Assembly (NCBI RefSeq): GCF_000143415.4
Contig: NW_003314387.1
Span: 279,662-343,661 of the forward strand
Length of the DNA: 64,000 nucleotides
Direction: 5' to 3'
DNA from: Selaginella moellendorffii
Lineage: Eukaryota; Streptophyta; Lycopodiopsida; Selaginellales; Selaginellaceae
The notes beneath the pieces were generated by a model, which was given only the letters and a program-made list of their open reading frames with translations, was not told the origin of the DNA and did not search any database. The position numbers were made by a program, and so were the translations under genes. Shown one piece after another: positions 63,816 through 64,000 of the stretch; the stretch's first letter is position 1; every line of letters begins with the position of its first letter.

Positions 63816-64000
63816 TGCCGTGTGAGCTCGAGACTGGCATCCCAGCCTGATCGGCGCCACATCCCAATCGCCGCCCCAAGCTCCAATTACTACAACGACA
63901 AGCCAAAGATGGTGACGGTGTTATTGTCTCAGCTCCAGGATTGTGAGGAGATCAGACAGCAGGGGTATCGCCTCCTCCAAAGGCCGTGGTTGATTTACCC
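63815..64000 (+). pseudogene. Fragment shared with 17.97-18.16 kb, cut by window end
   Basis: Closely matches the minus strand of 17970-18160 with a few indels. It runs off the window. Confidence 0.6.

Overview
The window reads as nuclear DNA of a seedless vascular plant, most likely the lycophyte Selaginella moellendorffii. The grounds are GT-AG introns of only about 50-80 bases, several very large PPR genes (PLS/DYW and P classes), many decayed PPR and F-box copies, plant organellar and cell-wall genes, and small nuclear tRNA genes. This is inferred from gene style, not from a database match.

Layout. 1-3.8 kb: AT-rich DNA with a dead Ty3/gypsy pol relic. 3.8-12.1 kb: two unusual multidomain genes, a P-loop NTPase with a possible nuclease-like tail (3813-6126) and a Pro/Gln/Gly-rich PD-(D/E)XK-like plus protein-kinase fusion (9231-12080). 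They flank a PLS-class PPR gene and a tRNA-Thr. 12.2-18.4 kb: a two-exon chloroplast-protein candidate and a mosaic of PPR and F-box debris. 18.9-25.6 kb: an L-gulonolactone-oxidase-like gene, tRNA-Leu, a class III peroxidase and a ten-exon YbeY-HAD gene. 25.8-35 kb: captured gene fragments, more mosaic repeats, a broken CAMK-like kinase and PPR relics. 35.7-37.3 kb: an intronless DIT1/PvcA-family (isocyanide-synthase-type) gene. 40.7-49.9 kb: a compact run of a DYW PPR, a GNAT acetyltransferase, a 14-exon ADIP/SSX2IP-like coiled-coil gene, a P-class PPR and mitochondrial ribosomal protein uL18. 51.4-57.8 kb: a purine-rich minisatellite, a non-coding LTR-element derivative and an intact-looking TRIM element. 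59.0-60.5 kb: an 11-exon CbbY-type HAD phosphatase. 60.5-64 kb: PPR and F-box debris that is largely an inverted copy of the 14-18 kb and 26-30 kb mosaic.

How the genes relate. There is no operon logic. Many intact genes are predicted to act in organelles: PPR RNA factors, YbeY rRNA processing with a HAD domain, CbbY, uL18m and probably the GNAT. Two head-to-head pairs share 104-107 bp between start codons. The genes of most interest are the CR/Crinkler-like pair and the DIT1/PvcA gene, none of which is typical of plants. The debris shows repeated capture of exon fragments (F-box, PPR, YbeY, GNAT) and a tRNA-related SINE-like repeat present seven times.
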